Positions 18,114 through 27,871 of a stretch of DNA of 64,000 nucleotides are shown one piece after another. Position 1 is the stretch's first letter; every line of letters begins with the position of its first letter. The stretch is from Candidatus Berkiella cookevillensis. GTDB lineage: Bacteria > Pseudomonadota > Gammaproteobacteria > Berkiellales > Berkiellaceae. The translations under genes were made by a program, and so were the position numbers. Location: NCBI RefSeq assembly GCF_001431315.2, contig NZ_LKHV02000001.1:682001-746000 (forward strand). Direction: 5' to 3'. A model generated the notes under the pieces. It had not been told where the DNA came from, searched no databases, and saw only the letters and a program-made list of their open reading frames with translations.

Positions 18114-19116
18114 GACTCACTTTTCCACGAAAGACATAATAAGAATAGGCTGTATAGCCAAGAATAATGGGTAATATGAAAATTGCACCAGAAATAAGGA
18201 ATAATTGTGATTCAGGCGCAGCAGCAGCCTTGGCAAATGAAATTTGATAAGGCACTATCCAAGGCCATAGCCCAACCACCAGGCCGGCAAAATTAAGCAT
18301 AAACATAAGAATGGTTAAGAAAAAGGGCATACGCTCGCTATTATTTTTTATGCTGCGAATAAAGGCTATAAAACAAATACCCAAAGCAAGTGGTATGGGC
18401 GAAAGATAGAGAATATTAGGCCACGTATACCAACGCTCATAGAGATGGAAATTTAAGTAGGGCGTCCATAAACTGACAACTGCCATAAAGAAGATAAAGT
18501 AGGCTAAAATATAAAGTGTTGTTTTGCGCGCCCATGCTTGTGTAATACCATCGGTTTTTAGAATGAGCCAAGTGCAGCCTAGTAAGCTATAGCCTACGAT
18601 CATCGCTAAACCTGTCATCAAAGAAAAAGCAGTGAGCCAGTCAAAAGCACCGCCAGAAAAAGATCGTCCTTCTACTGAGATGCCTTGAATAATGGCGCCT
18701 AAAATAATGCCTTGGCAAAAAGCTGCAAATAAAGAACCAAAGTGAAAAGAATAATCCCAAATGGCACGTGATTTGAGGCTTGCTTTGAATCTAAACTCAA
18801 AGGCAAGACCTCTAAAAATAAGTGCCACAAGCATAAAGATAATGGGTAAATATAAGGCAGAAGCTAAAATGGCATAAGCGAGTGGAAAGGCTGCTAATAA
18901 ACCGCCGCCACCTAAAATCAGCCAGGTTTCATTACCATCCCAAAAAGGGGCAATAGAATTCATCATTTTGGAGCGACATGTATCTTCAGGCGCAAATGGA
19001 AATAAAATGCCGATGCCGATATCAAAGCCATCCAACAAAACATATAGAAATATTGCAAATACAATAAGGCCTCCCCAAATGAGGGGCAAGTGCTTGAGAA
19101 TCTCTTCAAACATCAT
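18097..19116 (-). CDS. cydB: Cytochrome bd ubiquinol oxidase subunit II
   Basis: Membrane subunit of the bd-type quinol:O2 oxidoreductase. 339 aa with about eight or nine helices, the short form typical of cyanide-insensitive (CioB) oxidases. Family blocks include YVLLDGFDIGIGILFPF and APFWDGNETWLILGGGG. Two adjacent ATGs start it (19116 and 19113), preceded by AGGGGA. It overlaps the cydA stop by 11 nt, so the two subunits are translationally coupled. Confidence 0.96.
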   Translation of the reverse strand: MMFEEILKHLPLIWGGLIVFAIFLYVLLDGFDIGIGILFPFAPEDTCRSKMMNSIAPFWDGNETWLILGGGGLLAAFPLAYAILASALYLPIIFMLVALIFRGLAFEFRFKASLKSRAIWDYSFHFGSLFAAFCQGIILGAIIQGISVEGRSFSGGAFDWLTAFSLMTGLAMIVGYSLLGCTWLILKTDGITQAWARKTTLYILAYFIFFMAVVSLWTPYLNFHLYERWYTWPNILYLSPIPLALGICFIAFIRSIKNNSERMPFFLTILMFMLNFAGLVVGLWPWIVPYQISFAKAAAAPESQLFLISGAIFILPIILGYTAYSYYVFRGKVSHEQMY

Positions 19117-20521
19117 TTGTTCCCCTTAATGCTTTTGGAAAAATATCACTGATTGAAATAGGTTTTTTCAGACCATGTTGACCATAGGTCTCTTCCCAGA
19201 CACCTGTGTCTAGACCTTTTTTGATAAGCCCAAGGATGTAATAAAGCGCAGAGCCGAAGATAATAGTATATACGACGATAAAAACAGAGAGTGATATACC
19301 GACTAAAGTGGGATCAACAGGTGAAATCATTTCTTTGGTGCGAAGCAGGCCATATACCAGATAAGGTTGCCTACCTATTTCAGTTACAAACCATCCTGCA
19401 AGTATTGCAATGAAGCCCGCAGGTGTTAAAGCAATGCACCATCGTTGGAACCAGCGTGTTGTAAAGAGCCTCTTCTTGAAAAATAGGATAACGGCAAATA
19501 CGCCGGTTAACATCATGAGCAGGCCAATGCCTACCATCACGCGAAATGACCAGAATACAACAGCAACAGGTGGTCTTTCGTGAGCGGGCCAGTGCTTTAG
19601 ACCCATTAGCTCACCTTCTGAAGAATGCGTAAGAATCAAGCTTGCAAGTTTGGGAATTTCTACGCTGTATTTTGTGCTTTCTGTTTTTTCATCTGGCCAA
19701 CCAAAGAGGCGTAATCCGGCACCTTTTTCTTTGTCCCAAATACCTTCCATTGCCATGACTTTAACAGGCTGATGTTCTAAGGTATTTAAGCCATGCATAT
19801 CGCCAATCATGATTTGAAGGGGCACGACAAAAACGGCCATTAGCATACCCATTGCAAACATAATGCGCGCATGATGGACATAGGTATGTTTTAAGAGATA
19901 CCAAGCGCCAACCCCAGAAACAACAAATGCTGTTGTAAGATAAGAGGCAATGACCATGTGAGCAAAGCGATAGGGAAAAGAGGGATTGAAAATAACAGAC
20001 ATCCAGCTGGTTGTATAAAATAAGCCATCAGTGCCAACTCGAAAACCAGTTGGTGTATGCATCCAGCTGTTTGCCGATAAAATCCAAAATGCAGAAGTCA
20101 GCGTACCAATAGCTACAATGAGGGTAGCAACAAAATGCATTTTTTTGCTAACCCGTCCCCAACCAAAGAGCATGATTCCTAAGAAAGACGCCTCGAGGAA
20201 AAAAGCAGTAAGCACTTCATATCCCATGAGTGGCCCAATTACATTACCTACTTTGTCAGAAAAGACGGACCAGTTGGTGCCAAATTGATAGGACATGAAA
20301 ATACCAGATACGACGCCCATCCCAAATGAAATAGCAAAAATTTTTACCCAGAAACGATAAATTTCTTTATAAATAGGATGCTTTGTTTTTAGGTATAGAC
20401 CTTCAATGACCACTAACCAACTTGCAAGGCCGATAGTGAAAGAGGGGAAAATAATATGGAAGCTTATGGTGAAAGCAAATTGAATGCGAGAAAGTAGTGC
20501 GGGGTCAATATTTTCAAACAT
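19106..20521 (-). CDS. cydA: Cytochrome bd ubiquinol oxidase subunit I, short Q-loop (CioA) type
   Basis: Haem-bearing subunit of the bd quinol oxidase. 471 aa against about 520 for E. coli CydA, because the C-terminal part of the Q-loop is absent, as in CioA. The haem-ligand His lies in TISFHIIFPSFTIGLAS. The conserved GRQP motif appears as GRQPYLVYGLLRT. It is first in cydA-cydB-(DUF2474), transcribed leftwards. High-affinity oxygen use fits a microaerobic or intracellular lifestyle. Confidence 0.96.
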   Translation of the reverse strand: MFENIDPALLSRIQFAFTISFHIIFPSFTIGLASWLVVIEGLYLKTKHPIYKEIYRFWVKIFAISFGMGVVSGIFMSYQFGTNWSVFSDKVGNVIGPLMGYEVLTAFFLEASFLGIMLFGWGRVSKKMHFVATLIVAIGTLTSAFWILSANSWMHTPTGFRVGTDGLFYTTSWMSVIFNPSFPYRFAHMVIASYLTTAFVVSGVGAWYLLKHTYVHHARIMFAMGMLMAVFVVPLQIMIGDMHGLNTLEHQPVKVMAMEGIWDKEKGAGLRLFGWPDEKTESTKYSVEIPKLASLILTHSSEGELMGLKHWPAHERPPVAVVFWSFRVMVGIGLLMMLTGVFAVILFFKKRLFTTRWFQRWCIALTPAGFIAILAGWFVTEIGRQPYLVYGLLRTKEMISPVDPTLVGISLSVFIVVYTIIFGSALYYILGLIKKGLDTGVWEETYGQHGLKKPISISDIFPKALRGTNDV

Positions 20522-20685
20522 GTCGGACCCAGATCAATATATGTCTTTAAGATGCTCATTATGATAACAGATTTTTCAAAGAAGTGTTGGTGCATATTAT
20601 GACAGTTAATATCAAAAGAAAGATGTCCAACTACTTGCGGTTTATTTGCTTTATCGTTGTTTTTAGTGATTGCTCTGTTCTTGCT

Positions 20686-21993
20686 TTACTGTGTCATAGC
20701 CTTTCGATGAATGCTAGTGGGTGGTGTTGTAGTATTATCGGTTGGCGGTGTGGAAGCGTTGCTCTCTTGATAGCGGTTATAAGCGGGTAGCAAGGCTGTA
20801 CTACTTGTGTGTGTGGTACTATTATCTTCTTCCTTTGTTATTGAATCGATCTTAAGTTGAGAAATGGCGATCTGTGCTTTGATGAGTTTTAACTGGGCTT
20901 TTGAAGGCTGTGCTATAAATCTTTCAAGGCTTGGATAGTATGAGGAGAGATCATCATTACAGAACATTTGTAATAGCTTTGGTCTAAAGGTACATGGCTG
21001 AGAGAGGTAGGTTGGCAGATCTTCTACCGTTAAGCGCTCTCTACAAGAGGCTATGATCGGGAGCGAAAGCCCGCGCATGAATGATAATTCATAGCGAGAG
21101 TGAGGTTGTTGATAAGCATCTATAAAAAGTTGATTAATCTCCGCTTGAGATAAAAAGCGAACACCTTTTTTCAAGCCAAAACCAGAAAATTTTCCTTTTC
21201 CATAGTAAAACATGTCAAAGCCAGCCCATGCTCCTGCAGGATGTTTGATAGAATAATCTGGGTGGTTTGCAAAAAAGAAAGCGCTACCAATATTAAGATT
21301 GAGATCTGTTTTAGAGATAGGTGCGGGTGTTGATTGATAGCCTACAAAACAGCTCAATGGGTTTATTGGAAATTGACTGGATGATCGTGATTTTCCTGCT
21401 GAAGCAACGGAGATAAGACCAGAGAACTCAGCCATTTGTGAAAAGAGTAAGCGACGTGATTCTGGGGTGACGGTATCGGCATTAGCTTCTCCGTACATTT
21501 GATTGAATAAAACGGTTCCCTTTTGTTCGCCTTGTGAGTGAATACAAAAATCCCAAATAGTGAGCATACGCGCCATCATTGCCATTGCACGACAATCTGT
21601 AAAATGAGTTCCTTCTTTTAATAAAGAGAGCAATGCATTACTCGCATCTACATTAGGTTTCAGTCTAGAAAATAGGGTTTGCATGCCATCGCTGTCTAAC
21701 ATTTTCATGTCAAAATAGCTGGGATTATAGAATGAGCCTAGGAAAAACACATCTGGATAAAGTGTTGCTCCTACAATTGCTTTCAAGTCATTGTAATGAT
21801 GCGTTTCTAAAAATTCACATAAATAATTTAAATGTCCTGCTTCATAGGCATCTTGAATCAGGAAAATGTTTTTGATATTACTATGTCCCAAGCATTCAGA
21901 GAGTGTTCCATGATGCATTTCCATTGACGCTAATGCGGCTCTGCTGGTTTCACTTAATAGAGCTTCTGTTTGTGGGTTCTGAAAATATAGCAT
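20686..21993 (-). CDS. Unknown 435-aa protein, probable effector paired with the YopJ-like gene
   Basis: Unrecognised. It starts 2 bp after the stop of the upstream 600-aa gene, with TAGGAT before its ATG, so the two are co-transcribed. Residues 1-330 look globular. DCRAMAMMARMLTIWD and, about 110 residues later, HPAGAWAGFDMFYYG could supply Cys, His and Asp in the order of a papain-like or transglutaminase-like fold; this is speculative. The C-terminal 75 residues are Ser/Thr/Pro-rich, with runs such as STTHTSSTALLP and STPPTDNTTTPPTS, ending SIHRKAMTQ. No signal peptide. A disordered tail is common in translocated effectors. Confidence 0.6.
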   Translation of the reverse strand: MLYFQNPQTEALLSETSRAALASMEMHHGTLSECLGHSNIKNIFLIQDAYEAGHLNYLCEFLETHHYNDLKAIVGATLYPDVFFLGSFYNPSYFDMKMLDSDGMQTLFSRLKPNVDASNALLSLLKEGTHFTDCRAMAMMARMLTIWDFCIHSQGEQKGTVLFNQMYGEANADTVTPESRRLLFSQMAEFSGLISVASAGKSRSSSQFPINPLSCFVGYQSTPAPISKTDLNLNIGSAFFFANHPDYSIKHPAGAWAGFDMFYYGKGKFSGFGLKKGVRFLSQAEINQLFIDAYQQPHSRYELSFMRGLSLPIIASCRERLTVEDLPTYLSQPCTFRPKLLQMFCNDDLSSYYPSLERFIAQPSKAQLKLIKAQIAISQLKIDSITKEEDNSTTHTSSTALLPAYNRYQESNASTPPTDNTTTPPTSIHRKAMTQ

Positions 21994-21995
21994 TT

Positions 21996-23798
21996 TTATC
22001 CTAATTTTTGTTGCAATACTGGGTTATCTTGTATCGATTTAACCGTTGATTCTGCGTAAATAGATTTTGCTGTTCTTCCCTGTGCATCGGGTATATCTAT
22101 TTTACACCCTGCAATTATCAGCATAGCCGCGCGCATTGCATTGCCATTGTCTAATGCCCAGTGTAGCGCTGTTTTTCTTTTTTGAATATTATCATCTTGT
22201 GTATCTAGGTTTTGGGCACCATTGGGTTGCGCAACAAGATAAGCAATGAGCTGTTCCATCAAAGGTTTGGGTCTTTGACCTGATGCGGCTAATCGTAATG
22301 CTAAATATTCAGTTGGTGTTGGATCTGCATCTCTACGCTTGTAGTTTTCTTTAAGCGTTGCAATATCAAAAGTAGCTAATGTGTTTTTGATTTTCTGATA
22401 AAAGCGATTGAATTTTATTGCAATAAAAGTATTTTGTTCATTATGAACAAAGACTTCTCTATGCTCTTGATTTAGTTCTGTCGCAGTGAACAAATGTGGA
22501 TCGTCACCTAAGCGAATCTTACCTAGTTTCTCGCCGAGTGTATGAATGTCCACTTCAAGCTGCGATAGGCCGTGTCGGCTCAATAGTAATTTTGGAAATT
22601 GCAAATCAGCCACAGAACACCATTTGACTTTTGATAAGGGCGCATAAGATTTGACAAATTTGGGGGTTATGCTGGAAAAAGCAGGTTGTTCAATTTCTGC
22701 TAACTTGGCCATGAAGGGGGCTAAACGCACTTTAGCGCTATCTTGCAAAAACAGGTGACTGAATATCTCACAATTAATCATAGAACGTTGCAGCCCGCTT
22801 TGGCAGGCAGTTATTTTAAAATTAATTTTATTTTTCTCTAAAAAAGCAGTCAATTTTTCTAGTAAATAATATTGTGCAATATGTTGGGCAGAATCAAAAG
22901 AAAGAATGTGGAGTGTTCCATCCTCTTCTCTTTCAATATCTAAGGCCATGCAATGAGAAAAATTTACATTTGCATAGATATAAAATTGTGTACGAGGTTT
23001 GAATCCTGTTTGGATGTCTTGAATATCTTGAGAGAGTGTGTCAAAAGCAATGGGATCAAGCAAAGCAAGGGATGAGGGCGTTTGGCTGCAGATCACTTTG
23101 CCATGAAAAGGGCCACCTAGTTTTTGATGTCTGGCATTTTTTTGTTCGACAAATACATTCATATCTTCTGCAAAGAGTTGACAGCCATGATGATTGAGTA
23201 TGCGATAATAGTTGATACTAGATACAAAATAATGATTAAAATCTGCAATGCAGGTTTTTAATAGATTGGAGAGTTCAGAGTAATTGCTTAAGGTATTGGG
23301 AAATATGATATCGCAAGTAGCGAGTTGCTGTAAGATTTCTTTGCTGCCTTCATCGGCTATTTTTTTAGAAGCTAAAGCACTTGCACCTAATGTGTCATAT
23401 TCTTTTGCATTTTCATCTGTTGGATCACCTAAATGTTGAAATTGCTCCAATTGTGATTGGTATTTTGAAAATGCAATTCGTGCTTTATCTAATAAAAGTT
23501 GGTTCTGTTTTAGCATATAAAAACAGGCAAGTGCTTTCAACGCTTCCGGTACTGTATGGGTTGAACTGTGCACATCAGAGAGCAGTTGGGAGCCTATCGT
23601 TTCCAGGAATGTTTCAACTTGCTTTTTGTCAATTTCGATACCCGAATATTCTTGTTCTGCCAAAGTGATGAGCTGTTGAATCTCATTGTAGATATTCTGA
23701 TAAAAGTGATTTGGCTTAAATTGAAAATCTGATTTATGAGAAAGAATAAATTGCAGCATGTGAAATTTTTGTGTGTCTGTTTTGGGAGATGCCCACAT
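21996..23798 (-). CDS. YopJ-like (clan CE) acetyltransferase/protease with C-terminal ankyrin segment
   Basis: 600 aa from the ATG at 23798 (a TTG at 23807 is possible). Residues about 270-350 match the YopJ/C55 catalytic core. His282 lies in VNFSHCMALDIE, Asp302 in LHILSFDSAQ, and Gln337 and Cys343 in LQRSMINCEIFSHLF. The QRS-xxx-C spacing is that of YopJ, and Asp replaces the usual Glu. Near the C-terminus, KTALHWALDNGNAMRAAMLI and the following repeat read as ankyrin units. YopJ proteins acetylate host kinases (some act as proteases) and are activated by inositol hexakisphosphate. Adding an ankyrin segment would supply targeting. It is followed immediately by the 435-aa gene. Confidence 0.7.
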   Translation of the reverse strand: MWASPKTDTQKFHMLQFILSHKSDFQFKPNHFYQNIYNEIQQLITLAEQEYSGIEIDKKQVETFLETIGSQLLSDVHSSTHTVPEALKALACFYMLKQNQLLLDKARIAFSKYQSQLEQFQHLGDPTDENAKEYDTLGASALASKKIADEGSKEILQQLATCDIIFPNTLSNYSELSNLLKTCIADFNHYFVSSINYYRILNHHGCQLFAEDMNVFVEQKNARHQKLGGPFHGKVICSQTPSSLALLDPIAFDTLSQDIQDIQTGFKPRTQFYIYANVNFSHCMALDIEREEDGTLHILSFDSAQHIAQYYLLEKLTAFLEKNKINFKITACQSGLQRSMINCEIFSHLFLQDSAKVRLAPFMAKLAEIEQPAFSSITPKFVKSYAPLSKVKWCSVADLQFPKLLLSRHGLSQLEVDIHTLGEKLGKIRLGDDPHLFTATELNQEHREVFVHNEQNTFIAIKFNRFYQKIKNTLATFDIATLKENYKRRDADPTPTEYLALRLAASGQRPKPLMEQLIAYLVAQPNGAQNLDTQDDNIQKRKTALHWALDNGNAMRAAMLIIAGCKIDIPDAQGRTAKSIYAESTVKSIQDNPVLQQKLG

Positions 23799-24024
23799 TT
23801 TAAACAACTAAGTTAGCAAATACAAACAATAGCAGATGATTGGATATTCATAAGGGTATTTGAGACAGCTTCTAGAAAATATTTGCATAAAGATCATTGA
23901 ATTAACAATAGGTAGAAATATTTTGGCTAAAAAATTCAGATGTCTTGTCAAAAAAACTTGAATGTGAGTGATTGCTCGCATATAATGCCTTTCTCTTGAA
24001 ACCAAGGATTTTAAGCAAGTCACT

Positions 24025-25044
24025 ATGGGAAAATACACTGAAGTATTAAATCAGAACACTAAGCGCAGGCATGCGGATTATGAGCGTCAACTTTACCAAA
24101 CTTATCTGACAGTACCAGAATGGCGTAATGTTGAAATGGCGCAAGAATTAGGCACATTTTTAAAAGAAGGGCATGCATTTTATCGTTTCCCTTTCTTTCG
24201 ACAGCTCTTTGGATTGTGGGGAATTTTTGTTGATTCCTATCGTACTGCGCGTAGACATCATACGGTTTCAGAATTGATCTTTTCTGAATATATGCTGATG
24301 AATGTTTTTATCAGTGCATTTACAACAGTAAGTTTTATTCTAAAAGGGATATTGTCCTTATTACTCTATCCCGTGCTTAATCGAAAAAATAAAACAGCTT
24401 TTCAAGACAGTGTGGCTGATTTAGTGACAGAATATGCCAACTTTTTACAGCATACGCCATTTTATTATTTTAATTATTTATCAAAATTGTCGATTGTGTA
24501 TAATGCTTTTTGGTTAAGTCCAAATAAAACCTTAGCTGACGTTGTGAGTTTGTGTGTAACCACCATAGAATTGCTATGCCGACATGCAATTTCCGCTCCT
24601 ATTGCTTGGTGGTATAGCCAACCTCAAAATGCTGCCGCTGACAGAATACATTTACTTATTAAGGTAGATGATCCTCTTTTGAACTTAAAAAGAATTGATA
24701 AAGAAATTAAAATCATTGAGCAGTGGAAAAAAACAGATGCGCTCAAACAGAATCAATACTATCACATTACTGTTCCGCGTTATGCCACATTTCAAAAAAT
24801 AGCCACCAAACTTGTTCGTCACGATGTAAAATTTAAGAAAATAGCAGGGCAAGATAAGATTCAATTTAAAATTGAGCTTACAGATGATAAGCCATTAGAA
24901 CGATATCATGTGTTATATGCTTATCGAAATTACATTGATAATAAAAAGATTGTCGAAATTGATGTGACAACTAAAGAATTTAATCAAACGGTACGAAATT
25001 TGAGAAAAGATCGTATTCGTATTAGAAACATGCACGATTTTTAA
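24025..25044 (+). CDS. Unknown membrane-associated protein upstream of FAD-oxidase/methyltransferase
   Basis: 339 aa, not recognised. One or two hydrophobic stretches (residues 88-120, LMNVFISAFTTVSFILKGIL) and an aromatic patch near 140-150 suggest membrane association. The C-terminal 120 residues are charged and soluble-looking, ending in a basic stretch (VRNLRKDRIRIRNMHDF). It lies 13 bp upstream of the fusion enzyme gene, so the two probably form an operon. No catalytic motif is seen. Confidence 0.65.
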   Translation: MGKYTEVLNQNTKRRHADYERQLYQTYLTVPEWRNVEMAQELGTFLKEGHAFYRFPFFRQLFGLWGIFVDSYRTARRHHTVSELIFSEYMLMNVFISAFTTVSFILKGILSLLLYPVLNRKNKTAFQDSVADLVTEYANFLQHTPFYYFNYLSKLSIVYNAFWLSPNKTLADVVSLCVTTIELLCRHAISAPIAWWYSQPQNAAADRIHLLIKVDDPLLNLKRIDKEIKIIEQWKKTDALKQNQYYHITVPRYATFQKIATKLVRHDVKFKKIAGQDKIQFKIELTDDKPLERYHVLYAYRNYIDNKKIVEIDVTTKEFNQTVRNLRKDRIRIRNMHDF

Positions 25045-25057
25045 ACTAGGATCCGCG

Positions 25058-27859
25058 ATGCTTATCATGAAATCATTTTATCAAAACTTAAAATCAAATA
25101 TGAAATCCTCTATTGCTAGATTGGGTAATTTGAGTAGTTTGCCTGCAAGATGGATAGATAATATTCATTTGAAACAAACAACCTCATGGTTCTCTAAAAC
25201 GCTAGATTTTGTTTCAACACGTTTGATTTTTATTGCTTTTTTCCCTGTTTTTGCGGTTGCTGATGTTATATTTAATGTAGGTTATTCACTTTTTGCGAAA
25301 ACAAGAGCGCTATTGTCGAAAAATGCATCTTCAAAAGCCACTCTCAATATCCAAGCTTCAGAGTCATTTGATTTAGCTGTGAAAAATATGTTGGCTTTTC
25401 TGGCGTCACTGATTGGCTTTTTTAACCCTCAGCTGGTTTCCTTCTATTTTATACCTAAAGAAAAAAATCAGAATAATATTGTCTCAGGTGGTGGTTTATA
25501 TCATCAAACAACAAGTATTGAGGCACCAAAAAACGAACAAGCATTGATTCGTATTTTAGAAGAAGCGAATCAATCAAATAAAACGATCAGCGTGATTGGC
25601 GCAGGTAGGAGCCAAGGAAAGCAATTTCTTCCTGCCGATGAAAAGAGTATTGCCATTGATATGAGTCATTTTAATCATATTAAAATCAATGCCAAAGAAA
25701 AAACTGCCATTGTTGGAGCTGGTGCAACGTGGGGTGACTTACAAGTTGCTGCAAACCCATTACAGCTAGCTGTAAAAGTGATGCAAGCCTCTAATGTCTT
25801 TAGTATTGGTGGCTCTATCGGTACCAATATTCATGGCTGGAATAAAACAGGCACGATTGCAAACACAATTCGTGCGATCCGAATTATAAATGCAAGAGGC
25901 GAAATTCAAAAATTGACGCCTAAAGATGAATTATTTGCTTATGTGGTAGGTGGTTTCGGTCAGTTTGGCATTATTCTTGATGCTGAAATTGAGCTTGCCG
26001 ATAATCAATCTCTAGTAGAAAGAAGCATTGTCGTTAAGCCAGAAAATTACGTTGATTATTTTAAAAAGAACGTAGAAAAAAATAATGAAAAAAAGATGCA
26101 TTTATATAGACTATCTATTGATCCTAAAAATCTATTAGGTGAAGGTATTGCTGTTAACTATGAGGAAATTCCTGCGACTCAAAATGCAACAACAAAAGAT
26201 TTTAGTAAAGAGCCAATTCATGGAACACGGTTAGAGCGTATATTGGTAAATTTTGCGAGAAGATTTCCTTTCTTTAGAAAATTTATTTGGATGTATGAAA
26301 AAAATAGATTATTAAAAAATGAAACGCTAACAACCACGAATGAAATTATGCATCCCCCTATTAATGCTATGTTTAATAACTCGAAGAGTGAATCAGAGTG
26401 GTTACAAGAATATTTTATTCCAGGTGAAAATTTAGATAGTTTTAGAAAGGCATTAGGCGAGTTATTAACTAAAAATAAAGTTCCTTTGATTAATGCAACT
26501 GTTCGCTATGTAAAGCAAGACAAAATTTCTAAAATGGGTTATGCAAATCAAGGCGATCGATTTGCGATTGTATTATGCTTTAATCAATCATTAAAGGCGC
26601 ATGAAGTTATTAAAGCTAAAAAATGGATTAAAGAGTCTATTGATTTAACTTTAGCGCATGGCGGCGCTTATTATCTACCTTATCAAGCGGTTGCTTCAAA
26701 TGAGCAATTTGAAAAGTCTTACCCTACTTATGATGAAGTTGCTCAGAAAAAACAAGAAATCGATCCTGAGGGAAGATTTAAGAGTGGATTTAGCACACAG
26801 TATTTTAAGAAAGAAGTTAATTTTTATAAGGCCATCTTTCAATCTCCACGCTTGAAAGCAGAATTTGGGAAATTCTTAGACAATGTTTTGCAGCGTGTTG
26901 ATAAAGATAAACTCTTTGCATTGATGGATGATATTTTATCTTATGCAGATTCTAATGAAGATATTTATTGTGAATTGCACAAAAGAATTTCTGAAGTTAT
27001 GCCATCCTTTATAGGGAGTGCTACAAGAATTCTGTCTTCATTGAGTGATATTAAGCACGATCTTGGGCAACAAGTTGCAACTTTAATGCAAGATAAATCT
27101 AACAAAGTAGATACCATCAATGGATTGGTTGAAATAGGTTATCCCGGGCGGTTTATTGGCACCTTAAGAAAAAATCATAAGATCGCAGGTACTGTGACGG
27201 TGATAAACGATCAAGAATCTTTAACTGATTATATTCAAACAGGTTTTCCAAGACCTTATGATCAGTTTTTGCCTATTAATGATTATGCTCCCTTTGATAG
27301 TGAAAAATTGAAAGATAATAGTGTGGATATGGTAACTTGTTTTATTGGGTTACATCATATACCTGAAGATAAGATGGATGGCTTTTTGAAATCAATTCGT
27401 CGCATTTTAAGACCTGGTGGTAGTTTCATGTTGGTTGATCATGATGTACGATCTGAAAAAGATCGTGCGATGGCAAATATGGCACATAGTATTTATAATG
27501 CTGTCATGGGTGTCTCTTTACAAGAAGAAAAAGGTGAAGTCAGAAATTTCCATTCACTTGCACACTGGAATAAATTATTAGAAAAGTATGGGTTTGGAAA
27601 AATAGTATGCGATCAGACAATGCAAAGAGCAGGTGATCCCAGTAAAAATACGATGATGCGTTTTATCAATCATAAGCCAGCTGTTAGCAAGGCTATTCAA
27701 GCAGCAGAGATAAGCGATTTGATCAGAGAAAAAGCACGTACCGTTTTACATGCACAGGAAAAATTTAAAATGCAGTCTAGAAATGCTAAAAAATTCGAAA
27801 AAAATAATAAAATTGAGACAAGAACAAGTAGAAAACAAAGAACAAGTTGCAGCGCTTAA
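25058..27859 (+). CDS. FAD-binding oxidase fused to a methyltransferase-like domain
   Basis: 933 aa. Residues 1-150 contain hydrophobic segments. Residues about 155-310 are a FAD_binding_4 (PCMH) domain: ISVIGAGRSQGKQF, AIVGAGATWGDLQ, FSIGGSIGTNIHGW and GGFGQFGIILDAEIELA. A C-terminal oxidase region runs to about 590. Residues about 690-870 resemble a class I SAM methyltransferase, with DNSVDMVTCFIGLHHIPED and RILRPGGSFMLVDHD. Its Gly-rich motif I is degenerate (EIGYPGRFIGT), so SAM binding is uncertain. AGGA lies 6 nt before the ATG. Substrate and pathway are unknown; a lipid or sugar oxidation is a guess from the PCMH family. Confidence 0.8.
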   Translation: MLIMKSFYQNLKSNMKSSIARLGNLSSLPARWIDNIHLKQTTSWFSKTLDFVSTRLIFIAFFPVFAVADVIFNVGYSLFAKTRALLSKNASSKATLNIQASESFDLAVKNMLAFLASLIGFFNPQLVSFYFIPKEKNQNNIVSGGGLYHQTTSIEAPKNEQALIRILEEANQSNKTISVIGAGRSQGKQFLPADEKSIAIDMSHFNHIKINAKEKTAIVGAGATWGDLQVAANPLQLAVKVMQASNVFSIGGSIGTNIHGWNKTGTIANTIRAIRIINARGEIQKLTPKDELFAYVVGGFGQFGIILDAEIELADNQSLVERSIVVKPENYVDYFKKNVEKNNEKKMHLYRLSIDPKNLLGEGIAVNYEEIPATQNATTKDFSKEPIHGTRLERILVNFARRFPFFRKFIWMYEKNRLLKNETLTTTNEIMHPPINAMFNNSKSESEWLQEYFIPGENLDSFRKALGELLTKNKVPLINATVRYVKQDKISKMGYANQGDRFAIVLCFNQSLKAHEVIKAKKWIKESIDLTLAHGGAYYLPYQAVASNEQFEKSYPTYDEVAQKKQEIDPEGRFKSGFSTQYFKKEVNFYKAIFQSPRLKAEFGKFLDNVLQRVDKDKLFALMDDILSYADSNEDIYCELHKRISEVMPSFIGSATRILSSLSDIKHDLGQQVATLMQDKSNKVDTINGLVEIGYPGRFIGTLRKNHKIAGTVTVINDQESLTDYIQTGFPRPYDQFLPINDYAPFDSEKLKDNSVDMVTCFIGLHHIPEDKMDGFLKSIRRILRPGGSFMLVDHDVRSEKDRAMANMAHSIYNAVMGVSLQEEKGEVRNFHSLAHWNKLLEKYGFGKIVCDQTMQRAGDPSKNTMMRFINHKPAVSKAIQAAEISDLIREKARTVLHAQEKFKMQSRNAKKFEKNNKIETRTSRKQRTSCSA

Positions 27860-27871
27860 TCTTTGATTACA

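Noticed and set aside
20584..20790. 68-codon plus-strand frame at the end of the 435-aa gene
   Set aside because: Mostly antisense to the repetitive Thr/Pro-coding tail of that gene; hydrophobic look is a by-product of the opposite strand.
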